DNA from: Vibrio sp. MedPE-SWchi
GTDB taxonomy: Bacteria > Pseudomonadota > Gammaproteobacteria > Enterobacterales > Vibrionaceae
Direction of reading: 5' to 3'
Assembly: GCA_001874155.1 (NCBI GenBank)
Contig: MPDB01000001.1
Location: 372,001-436,000 of the forward strand
Length of the DNA stretch: 64,000 nucleotides
Shown: positions 1 to 11,240 of the stretch, one piece after another
Position numbering within the stretch: the first letter of the stretch is position 1
How the letters are laid out: every line of letters starts with the position of its first letter
The notes under the pieces: generated by a model
What the model saw: the letters and a program-made list of their open reading frames with translations, nothing else
What the model was told of the DNA's origin: nothing
Databases searched by the model: none
Made by a program: the position numbers and the translations under genes

Positions 1-2
1 GC

Positions 3-578
3 CAACAATCGATGACCTTCACCATTAAAGGCCGACCAGCTCACGCAGGTTTAGCGCCAGAAGAAGGCATCAGTGCTATCGGTGTTGCAGCCGACGCAAT
101 CACCAACATGAACCTACTTCGAATTGATGAAGAAACCACAGCAAACATTGGTATTGTTGAGGGTGGACAAGCGACTAACATCGTCATGCCTGAGCTTAAA
201 GTTGTGGCTGAAGCGCGTTCATTGAACGGTCAAAAACTGACGATGCAAGTAAACCACATGGTTGATACCTTCCAAGCCGCTGCAGATAAGCATGGCGCTG
301 AAGTTGAACTGGACTCTAAGCGCGCTTATGAAGCCTATGTTATCGAAGAAGATCACGCCCACATTGTTTCTATTAAGCAATCGTTTGAAGCACTAGGTAT
401 TGAACCTCAAGCTCAGCCAACGGGTGGTGGTAGCGATGCCAACAACTTCAACGAGAAAGGGCTTGTTACCGTGAACTTGTCTACAGGCATGGCCAAAGTT
501 CACACAACGGACGAGTTCATTACCGTTGATGATCTGACCAAAACCACTCAGTTCATGAAGCACTATCTGACTGCTTAA
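3..578 (+). CDS. M20-family metallopeptidase (peptidase T-like), 5' truncated by the window edge
   Basis: Frame is open from the window start; motifs GRPAHAGLAPEEGISAI and TGGGSDANNFNEKGL are typical of M20/PepT-like enzymes. Confidence 0.85.
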   Translation, partial: QQSMTFTIKGRPAHAGLAPEEGISAIGVAADAITNMNLLRIDEETTANIGIVEGGQATNIVMPELKVVAEARSLNGQKLTMQVNHMVDTFQAAADKHGAEVELDSKRAYEAYVIEEDHAHIVSIKQSFEALGIEPQAQPTGGGSDANNFNEKGLVTVNLSTGMAKVHTTDEFITVDDLTKTTQFMKHYLTA

Positions 579-638
579 GTGCTACTGACAAGCGCTAGCT
601 CCTGCCTTTATTAATAGGTTTGTAGCTGAACAAAATAA

Positions 639-668
639 AAATCCGGCACTTAACTGTCGGATTTTTTG
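639..668 (+). terminator. Intrinsic terminator after the M20 peptidase
   Basis: Hairpin AAATCCG...CGGATTTTTT with T-run. Confidence 0.7.
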
Positions 669-873
669 ATACTTTTATCACTAAAGGTTTCCACTTCCCC
701 TAGTCCCCGTTCCGCTTGCGTTTGACGAACACTACTCCACTAACTAGCCTTATTAGTATTCATGCATATACAACAAGATGGTATGCATGCAATAGCTTTA
801 TTTCATTGGTTATTTAGCTTGGCAGCTTTGGCCTTTTCATTGGGCGCAAAGTAAGGCTTAGGAGCATATTGTT

Positions 874-1926
874 ATGGGTACTTCTATTTTATTTTACGAA
901 CCTTTCGACTCAAATGGTTTTCTCTCCAATTTCTACCCAGTCATCATTCGCGCATCAGGAGTCAACTGGCCCTCTAGCGAGCACTACTATCAAGCACAAA
1001 AGTTTGAATCACCCAAGATTCAAGAAGAAATCAGGCTTGCTGAGTCGCCAGATATCGCCTTTCAGCTAAGCCGTCAGTATCAAGATGAAGTCCGCGCCGA
1101 CTGGATGTCGTCACGTGAAGAGGTGATGCGATTCATCGTTGAACAGAAATTTGCCCAACACAATAAACTGGCTTTTCATCTCGTGAATACGGGCGATATT
1201 GAATTAAAAGAGCACTCCCACAAAGATGATTTTTGGGGTGATGGCGGCGATGGTCACGGTCAGAATAAACTGGGGCATATTTTGATGGATGTGCGAAACG
1301 AGCTTAAGAGTGAACCTCCGTTTAATCTCGTTAGTTTTATTGATGCCGCCAAGCTTCCGACTCAGTGGGGCGAATTTAAAATGCATGCCTTCGTTGAGCA
1401 CAGTACTCAAAAAGAGCACCTTGCTTTGGTCTATGGTGACATCAGCAAGGTCAATGCACCCCTTATTAGACTTCACTCTGAGTGTCTCACCGGCGATGCC
1501 TTATTCAGTGCTCGTTGCGACTGTGGTTTCCAACTTTCTCGTGCTCTTCAGAACATCGTCAACGAAGGCGCGGGTATTTTGTTGTACCTCAGACAAGAAG
1601 GACGCGGCATTGGCCTTTCCAATAAGGTTCGTGCCTATCACCTTCAAGACGATGGCGCGGACACAGTACAAGCGAATGAGAGACTCGGGTTTGAAGCGGA
1701 CATGCGTGACTATGCGTTTTGTCAGGGTATGTTAGGCTATTTTGGCGTCACTTCGGTGAGATTGATGACCAACAACCCTAGAAAAGTAAAAGCCTTGGAA
1801 GGTGCGAACATTAAAATTGCAGAGCGAGTGGCGTTACAAGAAGGCAATAATCCCCACAATCATCACTACTTAAAAACTAAAGCGGAAAAGCTGGGGCACA
1901 TGTTCGATGCCACTTTCATCAAATAG
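874..1926 (+). CDS. NADAR (COG3236/DUF1768) domain fused to GTP cyclohydrolase II (RibA)
   Basis: N-terminal [21 protein letters not shown] and [16 protein letters not shown] (NADAR); C-terminal [21 protein letters not shown] and [12 protein letters not shown] (RibA). Confidence 0.93.
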   Translation: MGTSILFYEPFDSNGFLSNFYPVIIRASGVNWPSSEHYYQAQKFESPKIQEEIRLAESPDIAFQLSRQYQDEVRADWMSSREEVMRFIVEQKFAQHNKLAFHLVNTGDIELKEHSHKDDFWGDGGDGHGQNKLGHILMDVRNELKSEPPFNLVSFIDAAKLPTQWGEFKMHAFVEHSTQKEHLALVYGDISKVNAPLIRLHSECLTGDALFSARCDCGFQLSRALQNIVNEGAGILLYLRQEGRGIGLSNKVRAYHLQDDGADTVQANERLGFEADMRDYAFCQGMLGYFGVTSVRLMTNNPRKVKALEGANIKIAERVALQEGNNPHNHHYLKTKAEKLGHMFDATFIK

Positions 1927-2090
1927 GAACTTAATTACGATTAAGTCATAAACAAAAGGCCCCTTCTCGGTGCAATATGGCAAATCGAGAGGGGAACTCC
2001 ATTTCGTTTTTCCAAACAATTGTTCAAAACCAGAGCACCGAAACGCTCTACTTTTAATGAAAGTTAAACGAGAGAATGGCTCGACGTTGG

Positions 2091-2864
2091 CTATATATAC
2101 TTGCTGAGAATTTCGTCTAGCTTGCCCGACTCTTTAAGTAACCCCAAGCGTTGATTAATAAACGCTTGCAGTTCAGAGTCCATCGTTGGTGATAGCGCTA
2201 GATAGATGGGATAGTCTTTGATCACCGAACCAAAGGGTTGAATGGAAAAATCTTCCTTTTTAAGCCCGAGTTTACCTAGGTTGTACTTCACGCGAGAATC
2301 CATTTCTACGAATGCCATATCGCCTGGCAATCTCGACACCACTCGAAATGCAGCTTGGTAATCTTTCACCCTGACCTCTTCAACTGAACCATCATTGAAA
2401 TAGGGCTGAATCTCGGCATAGTCAAAACCACGCAACAGCACAATTCCTTTCTCCGAAACCGAATGCATTCCGACGAAATTTATCGGATTGTCACTGCTCA
2501 TTACAATGGAGTGCTTAACGGTATAAATGGGTAAATCGGATAGGTTCTCGGCTTGAACCCCTCCCCAATTAGGACTTCCGTAGGTAATCCAGTTTTCTTC
2601 ACCACCGGCTTCCAATATCGAAATCATGCGATTAAACGGATACGTGTGATACACAATATCATGCGATGAATCTTCGAAAATAGCCCTCACAATATCCGTC
2701 ACAATCCCACCATGTTCATCGGCCTTTTCTTCAATTTGAAATGGCTGCGCTTGGCTAGCAATGACATAATAGTTAATCGGTACGGCGGCCCAGGCGCCAA
2801 CAGTTAGCTGAGATAAAAGAAATAAAGAAGATAGAAACCGAACCATAGCAACTCCTGTAAGCAA
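2091..2864 (-). CDS. Periplasmic solute-binding protein family 3-like (amino-acid ABC / sensor-associated)
   Basis: Signal peptide; SBP_bac_3-like sequence layout; divergent from the hybrid kinase. Confidence 0.7.
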   Translation of the reverse strand: MLTGVAMVRFLSSLFLLSQLTVGAWAAVPINYYVIASQAQPFQIEEKADEHGGIVTDIVRAIFEDSSHDIVYHTYPFNRMISILEAGGEENWITYGSPNWGGVQAENLSDLPIYTVKHSIVMSSDNPINFVGMHSVSEKGIVLLRGFDYAEIQPYFNDGSVEEVRVKDYQAAFRVVSRLPGDMAFVEMDSRVKYNLGKLGLKKEDFSIQPFGSVIKDYPIYLALSPTMDSELQAFINQRLGLLKESGKLDEILSKYI

Positions 2865-3010
2865 CGTTATTTTTTATGTCGTTTTACTATTTACCAATAG
2901 TGACTATCTTTAAAGTTAGCACCCTTTTTCATACAAACAACTTTCTTATCATAAGACGCCGTGAATATTAAAAAACGTTATCGATAGGCAAAGTGACCAA
3001 GAGGTGAGAT

Positions 3011-4954
3011 TTGAGCATTCAACGTCATCTAGGCATAGATAAACAGCTGGTTCTTTACACTATTATGGTGAGTATTGTCTTGGCTCTTATCAATACCACC
3101 ATTCAGTCCTACCTCACTTACAAAAGTGAACTCGTTGAATTACGAGAAGAGTTGGATGTGCTCAAAGATACGAGTCTCTCTAGCTTCAGCAGTAGCTTGT
3201 GGGTAGAGGACAGAGATCAGCTGTCCGTTCTCGCAACTGGGTTGCTGCGTAATCCAAGCGTCAACTACATCGCCATCACCAATCGCACGACAGACACTCA
3301 GAATGACAATATCGAAACCATAGTAGAGCTAGGCGAAATGACCTCGGGTGACTACATAGAAACTCAATGGGACTTAAAACATGAACTGGGTTCGAAAGCG
3401 TTTCATTTAGGAGAGCTGTACATACAGACTTCGCTGAACCCGGTTTACCAACAGCTGACTCAAAGCTTTCTTCTTATTCTCTTAATGAAAGCGATAGAGT
3501 CGTTACTTATCGTTACCTGCATCCTTTTCATCGCACTCAAGCTTGTTGTTAAGCCGATAAAGAAAGTCAGTTTGGCGATGGCGGATTTCAATCACGGGCC
3601 AATCCCTAGCAAAATGACGTTAAACAAACGCTTGTTTCATGATGAAGTTGCCGAGCTATCCAACAATTACAACGCCTGTATCGACCACCTAGAATCTAAC
3701 TACCATGAGATGGAGGTCGCGAAGCAAAAAGCAGAGATTGCGAACCAGAAGAAAAGTGAATTTCTCGCCAACATGAGCCATGAAATACGCACACCAATGA
3801 ATGGCATTATTGGAATCTCAGCGCTTTTGCAAGATTTAACCAGCTCTCCAAAGCAGCTTGAATACCTCAGCGTCCTTGATACGTCTTCAAAAAACTTGCT
3901 CAATATCATCAACGACATTCTCGATTTTTCTAAGATCGAAGCGGGTCACTTTGAACTTGAGCAAGCGCCTTTTGATCTTCGCACCTTGATTCAACAGCAA
4001 GCGGATCTCTACAGCCTAAAGGCCAAACAAACAGGACTCATGTTTGAGTGCCATATCGATGAAAATATCCCTAAGGTTTTAGAAGGCGACCAAGTACGTT
4101 TAACCCAGGTTTTAAGTAACCTATTAAATAATGCGATTAAGTTCACCCCGAAAGGATCGATACGCTTAGCGGTCACATTGGTCGAACTTGGTTCAGAGCA
4201 AGCTAAGATCAATTTTTCGGTCAAAGACACCGGCATCGGCATTGCGAAAGAGAAGCTCAGTGATGTCTTCGACAAATTCCAACAAGCCGATGGCAGTACA
4301 ACGCGTAAGTTTGGTGGAACGGGGCTTGGGCTCGCCATAAGCCAAAGCATCGTTCAGCTCATGAAAGGCGAGCTAAAAGTTATCAGTGAACTGGAACTCG
4401 GCAGTCAGTTTTTCTTTGAGATTCCATTAAACACCTCTCTACACTCTGTCGTGGCTCAGCCGGCTTCAATTCCTAACATCTGTGACTTTCCGTCTTCTGC
4501 CGCGATAAACCCGCTTAGTGAGTCCGCTGTTCAGACAAGTGGAACGGTGCTCTTTGTCGAAGATACCATTGTTAATCAACAAGTTGTAAAAATCATGCTC
4601 AACAATATGGGGCTCGGTGTTGATATAGCCAGTAATGGTATTGAGGCGCTCGACATGTGCTTGAGTAACGAATACGACCTTATTTTAATGGATTGCCACA
4701 TGCCAGAAATGGATGGGTATGAAGCCACCAAGCAGATTCGTTCGCAATGTCAATGGACGCAAGACATCGCTATCATTGCGTTAACCGCTAACGTAGTGAG
4801 TGAGGATAAAAAACGTTGTTATGAGGTGGGCATGAATGACTTTATCTCTAAGCCAGTGACACCTGAGCACTTAAGTTCCGTGATTCACAAATACCTACCT
4901 GATCTGAACGAAGAAGAAGGTATACCAAAATCTATCGATGCAACTAAAGGGTGA
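3011..4954 (+). CDS. Hybrid sensor histidine kinase / response regulator
   Basis: Two TM segments, H-box [21 protein letters not shown]-box, [10 protein letters not shown], receiver domain [16 protein letters not shown]. Confidence 0.95.
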   Translation: MSIQRHLGIDKQLVLYTIMVSIVLALINTTIQSYLTYKSELVELREELDVLKDTSLSSFSSSLWVEDRDQLSVLATGLLRNPSVNYIAITNRTTDTQNDNIETIVELGEMTSGDYIETQWDLKHELGSKAFHLGELYIQTSLNPVYQQLTQSFLLILLMKAIESLLIVTCILFIALKLVVKPIKKVSLAMADFNHGPIPSKMTLNKRLFHDEVAELSNNYNACIDHLESNYHEMEVAKQKAEIANQKKSEFLANMSHEIRTPMNGIIGISALLQDLTSSPKQLEYLSVLDTSSKNLLNIINDILDFSKIEAGHFELEQAPFDLRTLIQQQADLYSLKAKQTGLMFECHIDENIPKVLEGDQVRLTQVLSNLLNNAIKFTPKGSIRLAVTLVELGSEQAKINFSVKDTGIGIAKEKLSDVFDKFQQADGSTTRKFGGTGLGLAISQSIVQLMKGELKVISELELGSQFFFEIPLNTSLHSVVAQPASIPNICDFPSSAAINPLSESAVQTSGTVLFVEDTIVNQQVVKIMLNNMGLGVDIASNGIEALDMCLSNEYDLILMDCHMPEMDGYEATKQIRSQCQWTQDIAIIALTANVVSEDKKRCYEVGMNDFISKPVTPEHLSSVIHKYLPDLNEEEGIPKSIDATKG

Positions 4955-5076
4955 GAACTCATAATATTTCTCGTTCTCTGCATGCATCACCGACTCTGCC
5001 ATTCTTATTTTGTTCCAAAACCTAAGCCGTCAAACACCCTCTCTAAACGCCAGTAACGTTCTAATTAAACAGAGCA

Positions 5077-6846
5077 TTAATCGGCATTAAATTTGGCGTT
5101 GAAATCTTCAATAAACAAAGGCTTAGAAAACAAGTAGCCTTGGTAGACGTTGCACTCCTCTCCTTTTAGAAGCTCGAGCTGCTCTGAGGTCTCTACCCCT
5201 TCGGCAACAACTGTTTTTCCAAGGTTATGCCCCATCTGGATAATGGTTCTGACCAGCATGTGGTCTGTGTGTTCGGTGACACAATCATCAACGAAAGATT
5301 TATCAATTTTCAGAATATCGATAGGAAGTTGCTTCAGGTAATTGAGCGACGAATACGCGACACCAAAATCATCAATGGACACCTTAACACCCAGGTCTCT
5401 CAGTTTCTCACAGGTTGATATCACCTGATCAGGCTGAGTCATTAGCGTTGTTTCAGTAATCTCGACTTCGAGCAGTTCGGGTTTTAAACCGGTTGATGCC
5501 AGTGTGGCAGAAATTACTTGATAGATATTGTCGTGGACAAATTGCACCGTGGACACATTGACCGAGACACAGTAACTTTGCCCGGCATCTACCCATTCTT
5601 TGGCTTGTTTACACGCTTGTTCAATGACCCAGCGACCTATCGGTATAATCTGAGTTGATCGCTCTGCAATGGGTATGAAGTTACTGGGTGGAATCATTCC
5701 AAGCTCTGGGTGGACCCAACGAATAAGCGCTTCGACACCAATGATCTTATCATTTTCACAGCAGACTTTAGGTTGATACGCCAAACACAATTGATGATTG
5801 CCAAGCGCCTGCCCTAACTCCTTTTCGATTTGATATTCTCTAATCGTTTCATCGAGCAATTCCATGTCATACCACTGGATGTAATTCTTGCCTCTGTGCT
5901 TGGCCTTATTCATCGCAATATCGGCGTTCTTACACCATAAATCCGTATCTCTTTGAGTTTCTGCGAGTAACGCGACGCCGATGCTGTAACCCAAATGATG
6001 GGGAACATTGCCTATTTTAAACGAGGGTTGATAGCCATATTTCAATTGATGTTCTGTTTCACTGATCAAGTCGCCAAGATCACTGCCCCCTTTTACGACG
6101 ATGGCAAACTCATCACCACCAAGACGGTAGAACTTATTAAAATCAAACAACAAGCCAGAAACGTGTTCAGCAAATGCAGTGAGCAATTTGTCACCTTGGC
6201 TATGCCCTAGGCTGTCATTAACCGACTTAAAGCCGTCAAGGTCTATATGAAAAAGTGCATAGTCATGGGAATCATCTCGCTCAATCTCTTCTAAATCATT
6301 GAAGAAAGAAGTTCGATTCGGCAAGCCTGTCAGTAAGTCCGTTAAGCTGTCGCGTTTATATCGCAGCATCTGAATGCTCAGTTTGCTTTGGTAATAAGCC
6401 ATCACACTCGCAAAAGAGGTGATTGCGAGCACTTCAATCGCATCTTCTAAGAACTCACCAAAATCTTCAGGTGGGAGGTTAATAAGGTAACTGATGATCA
6501 ATAAAACAGCCGTTGATATGGGCCAGAGGGAACCAGGAAACAACGCGATATAGCACAGCGGTAAGAGTATGAAGCTTTCTTCAATCGCATCCAATTCTAA
6601 TGGCTCTACATAACCACCAATCAAAATAAGCGCCATTGATGCAATGGCTGAATACACTTTCAACTTTTTAGATTCAAAAAAGAAAGCACCGGTCATCAGA
6701 AGAGGAAAAAGAAGATACAACCAGCGAGCAACATGATGTTCCGCTATGAGAGTGTAAGTGATGAGGCCAATAGAGCAGAAATACAGGAAGATAACTAGCC
6801 GCTTTAGGATCAAACGCTGCGTATAGACAGACATAGATTTTTGCAC
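5077..6846 (-). CDS. Membrane GGDEF-EAL cyclic-di-GMP protein
   Basis: RLGGDEFAIV (GGDEF) plus EALIRWVHPELG and DDFGVAYSSLNYLKQLPIDILKIDKSF (EAL). Confidence 0.95.
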   Translation of the reverse strand: MQKSMSVYTQRLILKRLVIFLYFCSIGLITYTLIAEHHVARWLYLLFPLLMTGAFFFESKKLKVYSAIASMALILIGGYVEPLELDAIEESFILLPLCYIALFPGSLWPISTAVLLIISYLINLPPEDFGEFLEDAIEVLAITSFASVMAYYQSKLSIQMLRYKRDSLTDLLTGLPNRTSFFNDLEEIERDDSHDYALFHIDLDGFKSVNDSLGHSQGDKLLTAFAEHVSGLLFDFNKFYRLGGDEFAIVVKGGSDLGDLISETEHQLKYGYQPSFKIGNVPHHLGYSIGVALLAETQRDTDLWCKNADIAMNKAKHRGKNYIQWYDMELLDETIREYQIEKELGQALGNHQLCLAYQPKVCCENDKIIGVEALIRWVHPELGMIPPSNFIPIAERSTQIIPIGRWVIEQACKQAKEWVDAGQSYCVSVNVSTVQFVHDNIYQVISATLASTGLKPELLEVEITETTLMTQPDQVISTCEKLRDLGVKVSIDDFGVAYSSLNYLKQLPIDILKIDKSFVDDCVTEHTDHMLVRTIIQMGHNLGKTVVAEGVETSEQLELLKGEECNVYQGYLFSKPLFIEDFNAKFNAD

Positions 6847-7068
6847 TCAACTACCTCTCATAGTAATTCTGACGTTTTTAATCGCGTGTTCTGCATTAAA
6901 ACGGATGAAAGCTCCATAGTGGTATTCCTAGTATAGGAAAATTCTCATTCAATATGGTGATAATTGATAACAAAATTAAAAACTTAGACGCGATAAGCAC
7001 AAATCAAAAAATCTTCTTTTCTTTTACTTACTGTTTTAGTTTTCAATCACTTACAGAGGGGTATAAAA

Positions 7069-7090
7069 AAGGCCTCACTGAAGAGGCCTT
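7069..7090 (-). terminator. Intrinsic terminator of the 7139-7879 transcript
   Basis: AAGGCCTC cactga GAGGCCTT; T-run on the minus strand. Confidence 0.7.
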
Positions 7091-7138
7091 AAAACAATAC
7101 AACTAGATGAATACTATCTCAAAGGCGAGACGAAAAAG

Positions 7139-7879
7139 TTACAATCCGAGCTCATCAGACAGCGCTTCAATCTGTTTTAGATCCATTCTGTGCACTTGAA
7201 GCATTTGATTGACTTGGCTTAAGCGAGAGTTGGCTTCATCTTGCTTATCACACGAATCGGATTTCGCATCCCACGATGTGCCTTCCAGATAAACGTCACA
7301 TTGCGCTTTCAATGTTTCAATAACTGGAAGCAACTTTTCTCGCTCTTGCTCTAAGCTTTCCACTTCTTGTTTAATACGCAGCTCTTTCTGGAAAAGCTCA
7401 CGTGAACGCTCGAACATGCTCGCTTGCATGTCCGCCTGACGACTTAGACGATTGTTCTTAGTGTCGGCATCAGCGATGACTTCTGTTTGGGTCGCTATTT
7501 GAGCCTCTAATGATAAGTTCACCTTTTCAAGTTCGGCAACAAGCTCTTCGAGCTTTGAAATATCAAGCTTGTGCTTCTCTTTTTCGCTGGCCAGCTCTTG
7601 TTCCATTTTCTTCGCTAACGTGTCATCAATCTTAGCAACTTTTTCTTCGACTTTAACAATGAGCTGCTTTTTATCTTCCAGTAAATGTTGGTACTGAGCT
7701 TCAAGAAGATGATAAGTCTGCTCCCATTTTTTTGCCGTTGTCGCAGAGCCGATCAGCCCACCCAACGCAAGCCCAATTAAACAAGCAATAACTATGTATA
7801 TGTAGGTTCTTTTATCGCGTTCTTCGACCACAACAACATCGTCACCATCAAATTGTTCGATATTATCTTGCTTGCTCAA
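7139..7879 (-). CDS. Single-TM coiled-coil membrane protein, hypothetical
   Basis: N-terminal TM YIVIACLIGLALGGLIG then long heptad-rich coiled coil. Confidence 0.75.
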   Translation of the reverse strand: MSKQDNIEQFDGDDVVVVEERDKRTYIYIVIACLIGLALGGLIGSATTAKKWEQTYHLLEAQYQHLLEDKKQLIVKVEEKVAKIDDTLAKKMEQELASEKEKHKLDISKLEELVAELEKVNLSLEAQIATQTEVIADADTKNNRLSRQADMQASMFERSRELFQKELRIKQEVESLEQEREKLLPVIETLKAQCDVYLEGTSWDAKSDSCDKQDEANSRLSQVNQMLQVHRMDLKQIEALSDELGL

Positions 7880-7916
7880 TGTCTTCTCCTAAAAACGAGG
7901 GATGCTTCAATATTCA

Positions 7917-8075
7917 CTATCGTATTAGCTCGGTAACCATAATAGAGGCAGTATAAAGCAAGAAAGCCACTACCAATGTCACGGCAATGCCTTTTTGTAT
8001 TTTTTCGTTGGTGCGATAGCGAATTAAAAGAAACGCCAGTGCAGATATAAAAACAATCGCTAATAACCTTGTCAT
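7917..8075 (-). CDS. 52-aa small two-TM membrane protein (absent from ORF track)
   Basis: Manual translation MTRLLAIVFISALAFLLIRYRTNEKIQKGIAVTLVVAFLLYTASIMVTELIR*; same strand just upstream of 7139-7879. Confidence 0.6.
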   Translation of the reverse strand: MTRLLAIVFISALAFLLIRYRTNEKIQKGIAVTLVVAFLLYTASIMVTELIR

Positions 8076-8284
8076 TCCCTTTCCCTCATTATCACCAGTT
8101 TACGCCTAAAACAACTCAGACCGGAATCAGGCATGTCATTCTATTTTATACTATTTCAGCGCCATGAATAAGTTAAGAATAGTCTTCCCTTCACCTAACT
8201 GAAGAATAAATGTGCAATCAAATTTTTTGCTAGTGACATCACATATTGTTTTCAGTACTATCACCGCTGCAAATTGCCAGACAA

Positions 8285-8545
8285 AGGCAATTGTTCCGAT
8301 GAAGACCTCAGGAGAGCGGTAGATTAACCACTTGTTAACACATGGTTAGCATTACCCACCGAAGAAGTAAATCTTTCAGGTGCTTTGTACTAATGAAAAT
8401 TAGAAAAGCGTGGACTGTCGTTGGAGGAACCTCTGGAGAGAACCGTACTACTTGGTTGTAGAAATCGGTCGCCGAAGGAGCAAGCTCTGTAATCACAGAG
8501 TGAAACTCTCAGGCAAAAGGACAGAGGAGTGGAAAGACCTTACAA
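8285..8545 (+). ncRNA. Tandem glycine riboswitch (two gcvT-type aptamers)
   Basis: Aptamer 1: CAGGAGAG...ACCGAAGAAG...CTTTCAGGT; aptamer 2: CTGGAGAGAACCG...GCCGAAGGAGCAAGC...AACTCTCAGGCAAAAGGACAGAGG; directly upstream of a Na+/alanine-glycine symporter gene. Confidence 0.92.
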
Positions 8546-8679
8546 CGTTACTTGATACAAGTGAAATACTAAGCGTAACCAATAGTCTCAGTTCTTCTGA
8601 CGCGCTATTTGTGTGACTTCATTCGATCGTCACGCCCTTTCCCTCTTCTCCTTATATTTTGTTTTTTTAAGGGGAAATC

Positions 8680-10056
8680 ATGAACAACATTCAATCTATA
8701 CTTCAATCAATCGACCACTTTGTTTGGGGACCACCACTCCTCATCTTACTCGTGGGAACCGGTGTCTACTTCACTTTTAGCCTTGGCTTACTCCAGTTTA
8801 GACACCTACCAACCGCGTTAAAAATGGTTTTTTCAAAAAATACCGACAGTACCAGTAAAGGCGATGTTTCTAGCTTCGCAGCACTGTGTACCGCGCTGTC
8901 CGCCACCATAGGGACAGGTAACATTGTTGGCGTTGCAACGGCAATCAAACTGGGTGGCCCAGGCGCTCTGTTCTGGATGTGGCTTGCCGCTGTATTTGGC
9001 ATGGCGACAAAGTACGCCGAATGTTTGCTTGCGGTTAAATACCGAAAGGTTGATGCGAACGGTCAAATGGTCGGTGGCCCAATGTACTATTTACAAGACG
9101 GTGTTGGCTCTAGAGCTCTAGCGGTTATGTTCGCTATCTTTGCACTAGGAGTAGCCTGTTTTGGTATTGGTACTTTTCCACAAGTTAACGCTATCTTAGA
9201 CGCGAGCGAAATTTCATTCGGTGTTGGCCGCGAAATCTCCGCCCCTATTTTAACGATTCTGGTAGCGTGTGTGACGCTTGGCGGGATTCAATCCATTGCC
9301 AAAGTGGCTGGGAAGGTTGTTCCTGTCATGGCGGTGTTTTATGTCGTCACCTGTGCCAGTGTGATCATTCTAAACGCGGATAAGCTATTTGGAGCCATCG
9401 AACTCGTGTTGGTTTCGGCCTTTACCCCAACTGCAGCCAGTGGCGGCTTCTTAGGCGCTAGCATTATGCTGGCGATTCAATCTGGTATTGCTCGCGGCGT
9501 TTTTTCTAACGAATCGGGCCTAGGCAGCGCTCCAATGGCCGCTGCCGCCGCGAAAACAGACTCTTGCGTGAAGCAGGGGCTTATCTCAATGACAGGCACG
9601 TTCTTTGATACGATCATTATCTGTACCATGACCGGGCTTGCGCTTATTTTAACGGGCGCATGGCAGAGCGATTTTTCAGGCGCAGCAATGACGACTCACG
9701 CCTTTGCGGAAGGACTTAGCTCAGACACGCTTGGGCCTATGATGGTCTCAATCGGCTTAATGTTCTTTGCTTTCACCACTATCTTAGGTTGGAACTACTA
9801 CGGTGAACGTTGTGTGGTTTTCTTGCTGGGAACAAAAGCGGTACTGCCTTATAAGATCATTTTTATAGGCCTTGTTGCTTCTGGTGCTTTCTTACATCTT
9901 GATTTGATTTGGATAATTGCCGACATTGTTAACGGGTTAATGGCGATACCCAACCTCATCGGCCTGATTGCACTTCGTCATGTCGTTATTGAAGAGACTA
10001 AGCATTACTTTTCAAACATAGCGAATACGACAGCCCCGGTGAAACCTGCCGCTTAA
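8680..10056 (+). CDS. Sodium:alanine/glycine symporter (AgcS family)
   Basis: Multi-TM protein with GTGNIVGVATAIKLGGPGALFWMW and ESGLGSAPMAAAAAKT signatures; preceded by the glycine riboswitch. Confidence 0.95.
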   Translation: MNNIQSILQSIDHFVWGPPLLILLVGTGVYFTFSLGLLQFRHLPTALKMVFSKNTDSTSKGDVSSFAALCTALSATIGTGNIVGVATAIKLGGPGALFWMWLAAVFGMATKYAECLLAVKYRKVDANGQMVGGPMYYLQDGVGSRALAVMFAIFALGVACFGIGTFPQVNAILDASEISFGVGREISAPILTILVACVTLGGIQSIAKVAGKVVPVMAVFYVVTCASVIILNADKLFGAIELVLVSAFTPTAASGGFLGASIMLAIQSGIARGVFSNESGLGSAPMAAAAAKTDSCVKQGLISMTGTFFDTIIICTMTGLALILTGAWQSDFSGAAMTTHAFAEGLSSDTLGPMMVSIGLMFFAFTTILGWNYYGERCVVFLLGTKAVLPYKIIFIGLVASGAFLHLDLIWIIADIVNGLMAIPNLIGLIALRHVVIEETKHYFSNIANTTAPVKPAA

Positions 10057-10093
10057 CGTTTCAATCGTACAACCTTACCGCTCTAATAAAACC

Positions 10094-10125
10094 AAAAGGC
10101 AAGCGCTATCAATCGCTTGCCTTTT
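10094..10125 (+). terminator. Intrinsic terminator after the AgcS gene
   Basis: AAAAGGCAAGCG...CGCTTGCCTTTT inverted repeat. Confidence 0.75.
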
Positions 10126-10215
10126 CTGGCTTTGGAGACCCGGTAAATCATCACTTCGTCTTACGTTTTTTGTTCTATGCTAAAGAAGAGGGAACGAACA
10201 AATGTAGGGGGAACA

Positions 10216-10392
10216 ATGTTTAATAAACTACAAGACAAAACGGGGCTCGGCATTTTTCTCCTGCTTCTTTCGCTTATTCTATTTTCATGGCCATTCATGG
10301 CTGATATCGGTTTCTCGGCCAGTACGCTTATATTGACTCTGCTGGTCAGTTTCCTCGCCGCCATTCTTACCCTAGAATGGCTAACCCACTAG
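10216..10392 (+). CDS. Small two-TM membrane protein, hypothetical
   Basis: MFNKLQDKTGLGIFLLLLSLILFSWPFM...; ATG at 10216 preferred over the track start. Confidence 0.55.
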   Translation: MFNKLQDKTGLGIFLLLLSLILFSWPFMADIGFSASTLILTLLVSFLAAILTLEWLTH

Positions 10393-10414
10393 CCAGACAA
10401 ATCACTCACACCAA

Positions 10415-11083
10415 TCAAGACTCAATTGGCGTGTCTTCTAGCAACAACTTCACGCCAAAAAGCACTAGTACCGCGCCCGTCGCCCCCTCCATCCATTTCA
10501 TGAAGTTGGCATTATTAAGCAACGATTTTGCCCGATTTAGTGCGCCAGACAACCCACATTGCCACACCATAGCGATGACAAAATGAATCGAGGCCATCAA
10601 GAAAGATTGCATGAGCGCAGAGCTATTTGGGTCAATAAACTGTGGAAGGAAAGCCAGATAGAACACCGCGGTTTTCGGGTTCAACACGTTAGACAAGAAA
10701 CCTTCTCGGAATGAACGTAACCCATCGACTGAACCTGCATCGTCAGAATTTACATTTAGCCCAGAATGCCCACTTCGCATGGCTCTTAAGCTATTGATAC
10801 CAAGCCATATTAAGTAACCTGCCCCCACCATTTTAACAGCCTGAAACAGCTCTGCAGACTGCGCCAATATGGCCGAGATTCCAATCGCGGAGAACAAAGC
10901 GTGAACATACAGCCCACTGCAAATACCAAAACTCGTCACCACACCGTCTCTTAAGCCACCGCGCGTTGTATTACGAAGCACCAACGCCGTATCTAACCCT
11001 GGGGTTAAAGTAAGAATGGTAATAGCGATAATAAAGGCTTCAATATTAATAATAGACATGCGCTGACTCGGTTTACTGAACAA
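10415..11083 (-). CDS. LysE/RhtB family exporter
   Basis: TLTPGLDTALVLRNTTRGG and NPKTAVFYLAFLPQFI motifs. Confidence 0.9.
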   Translation of the reverse strand: MFSKPSQRMSIINIEAFIIAITILTLTPGLDTALVLRNTTRGGLRDGVVTSFGICSGLYVHALFSAIGISAILAQSAELFQAVKMVGAGYLIWLGINSLRAMRSGHSGLNVNSDDAGSVDGLRSFREGFLSNVLNPKTAVFYLAFLPQFIDPNSSALMQSFLMASIHFVIAMVWQCGLSGALNRAKSLLNNANFMKWMEGATGAVLVLFGVKLLLEDTPIES

Positions 11084-11240
11084 TCAATGGACTCTCAAAG
11101 TAACGACTAATGTAAACAAAAGCTACCAATAAATAGAACCTATCCCCGTTTAGTGGCGTGAATGAGCACTCTTATCACCTTGAGAATCCCCTAAAGATTG
11201 ATACACTTAACTCACTTTTCTCCGTCACGGAAGGCTTACT

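Noticed and set aside
8410-8616. ORF track 68-aa protein on plus strand
   Set aside because: It lies across the second glycine aptamer; the conserved RNA motifs explain the sequence.
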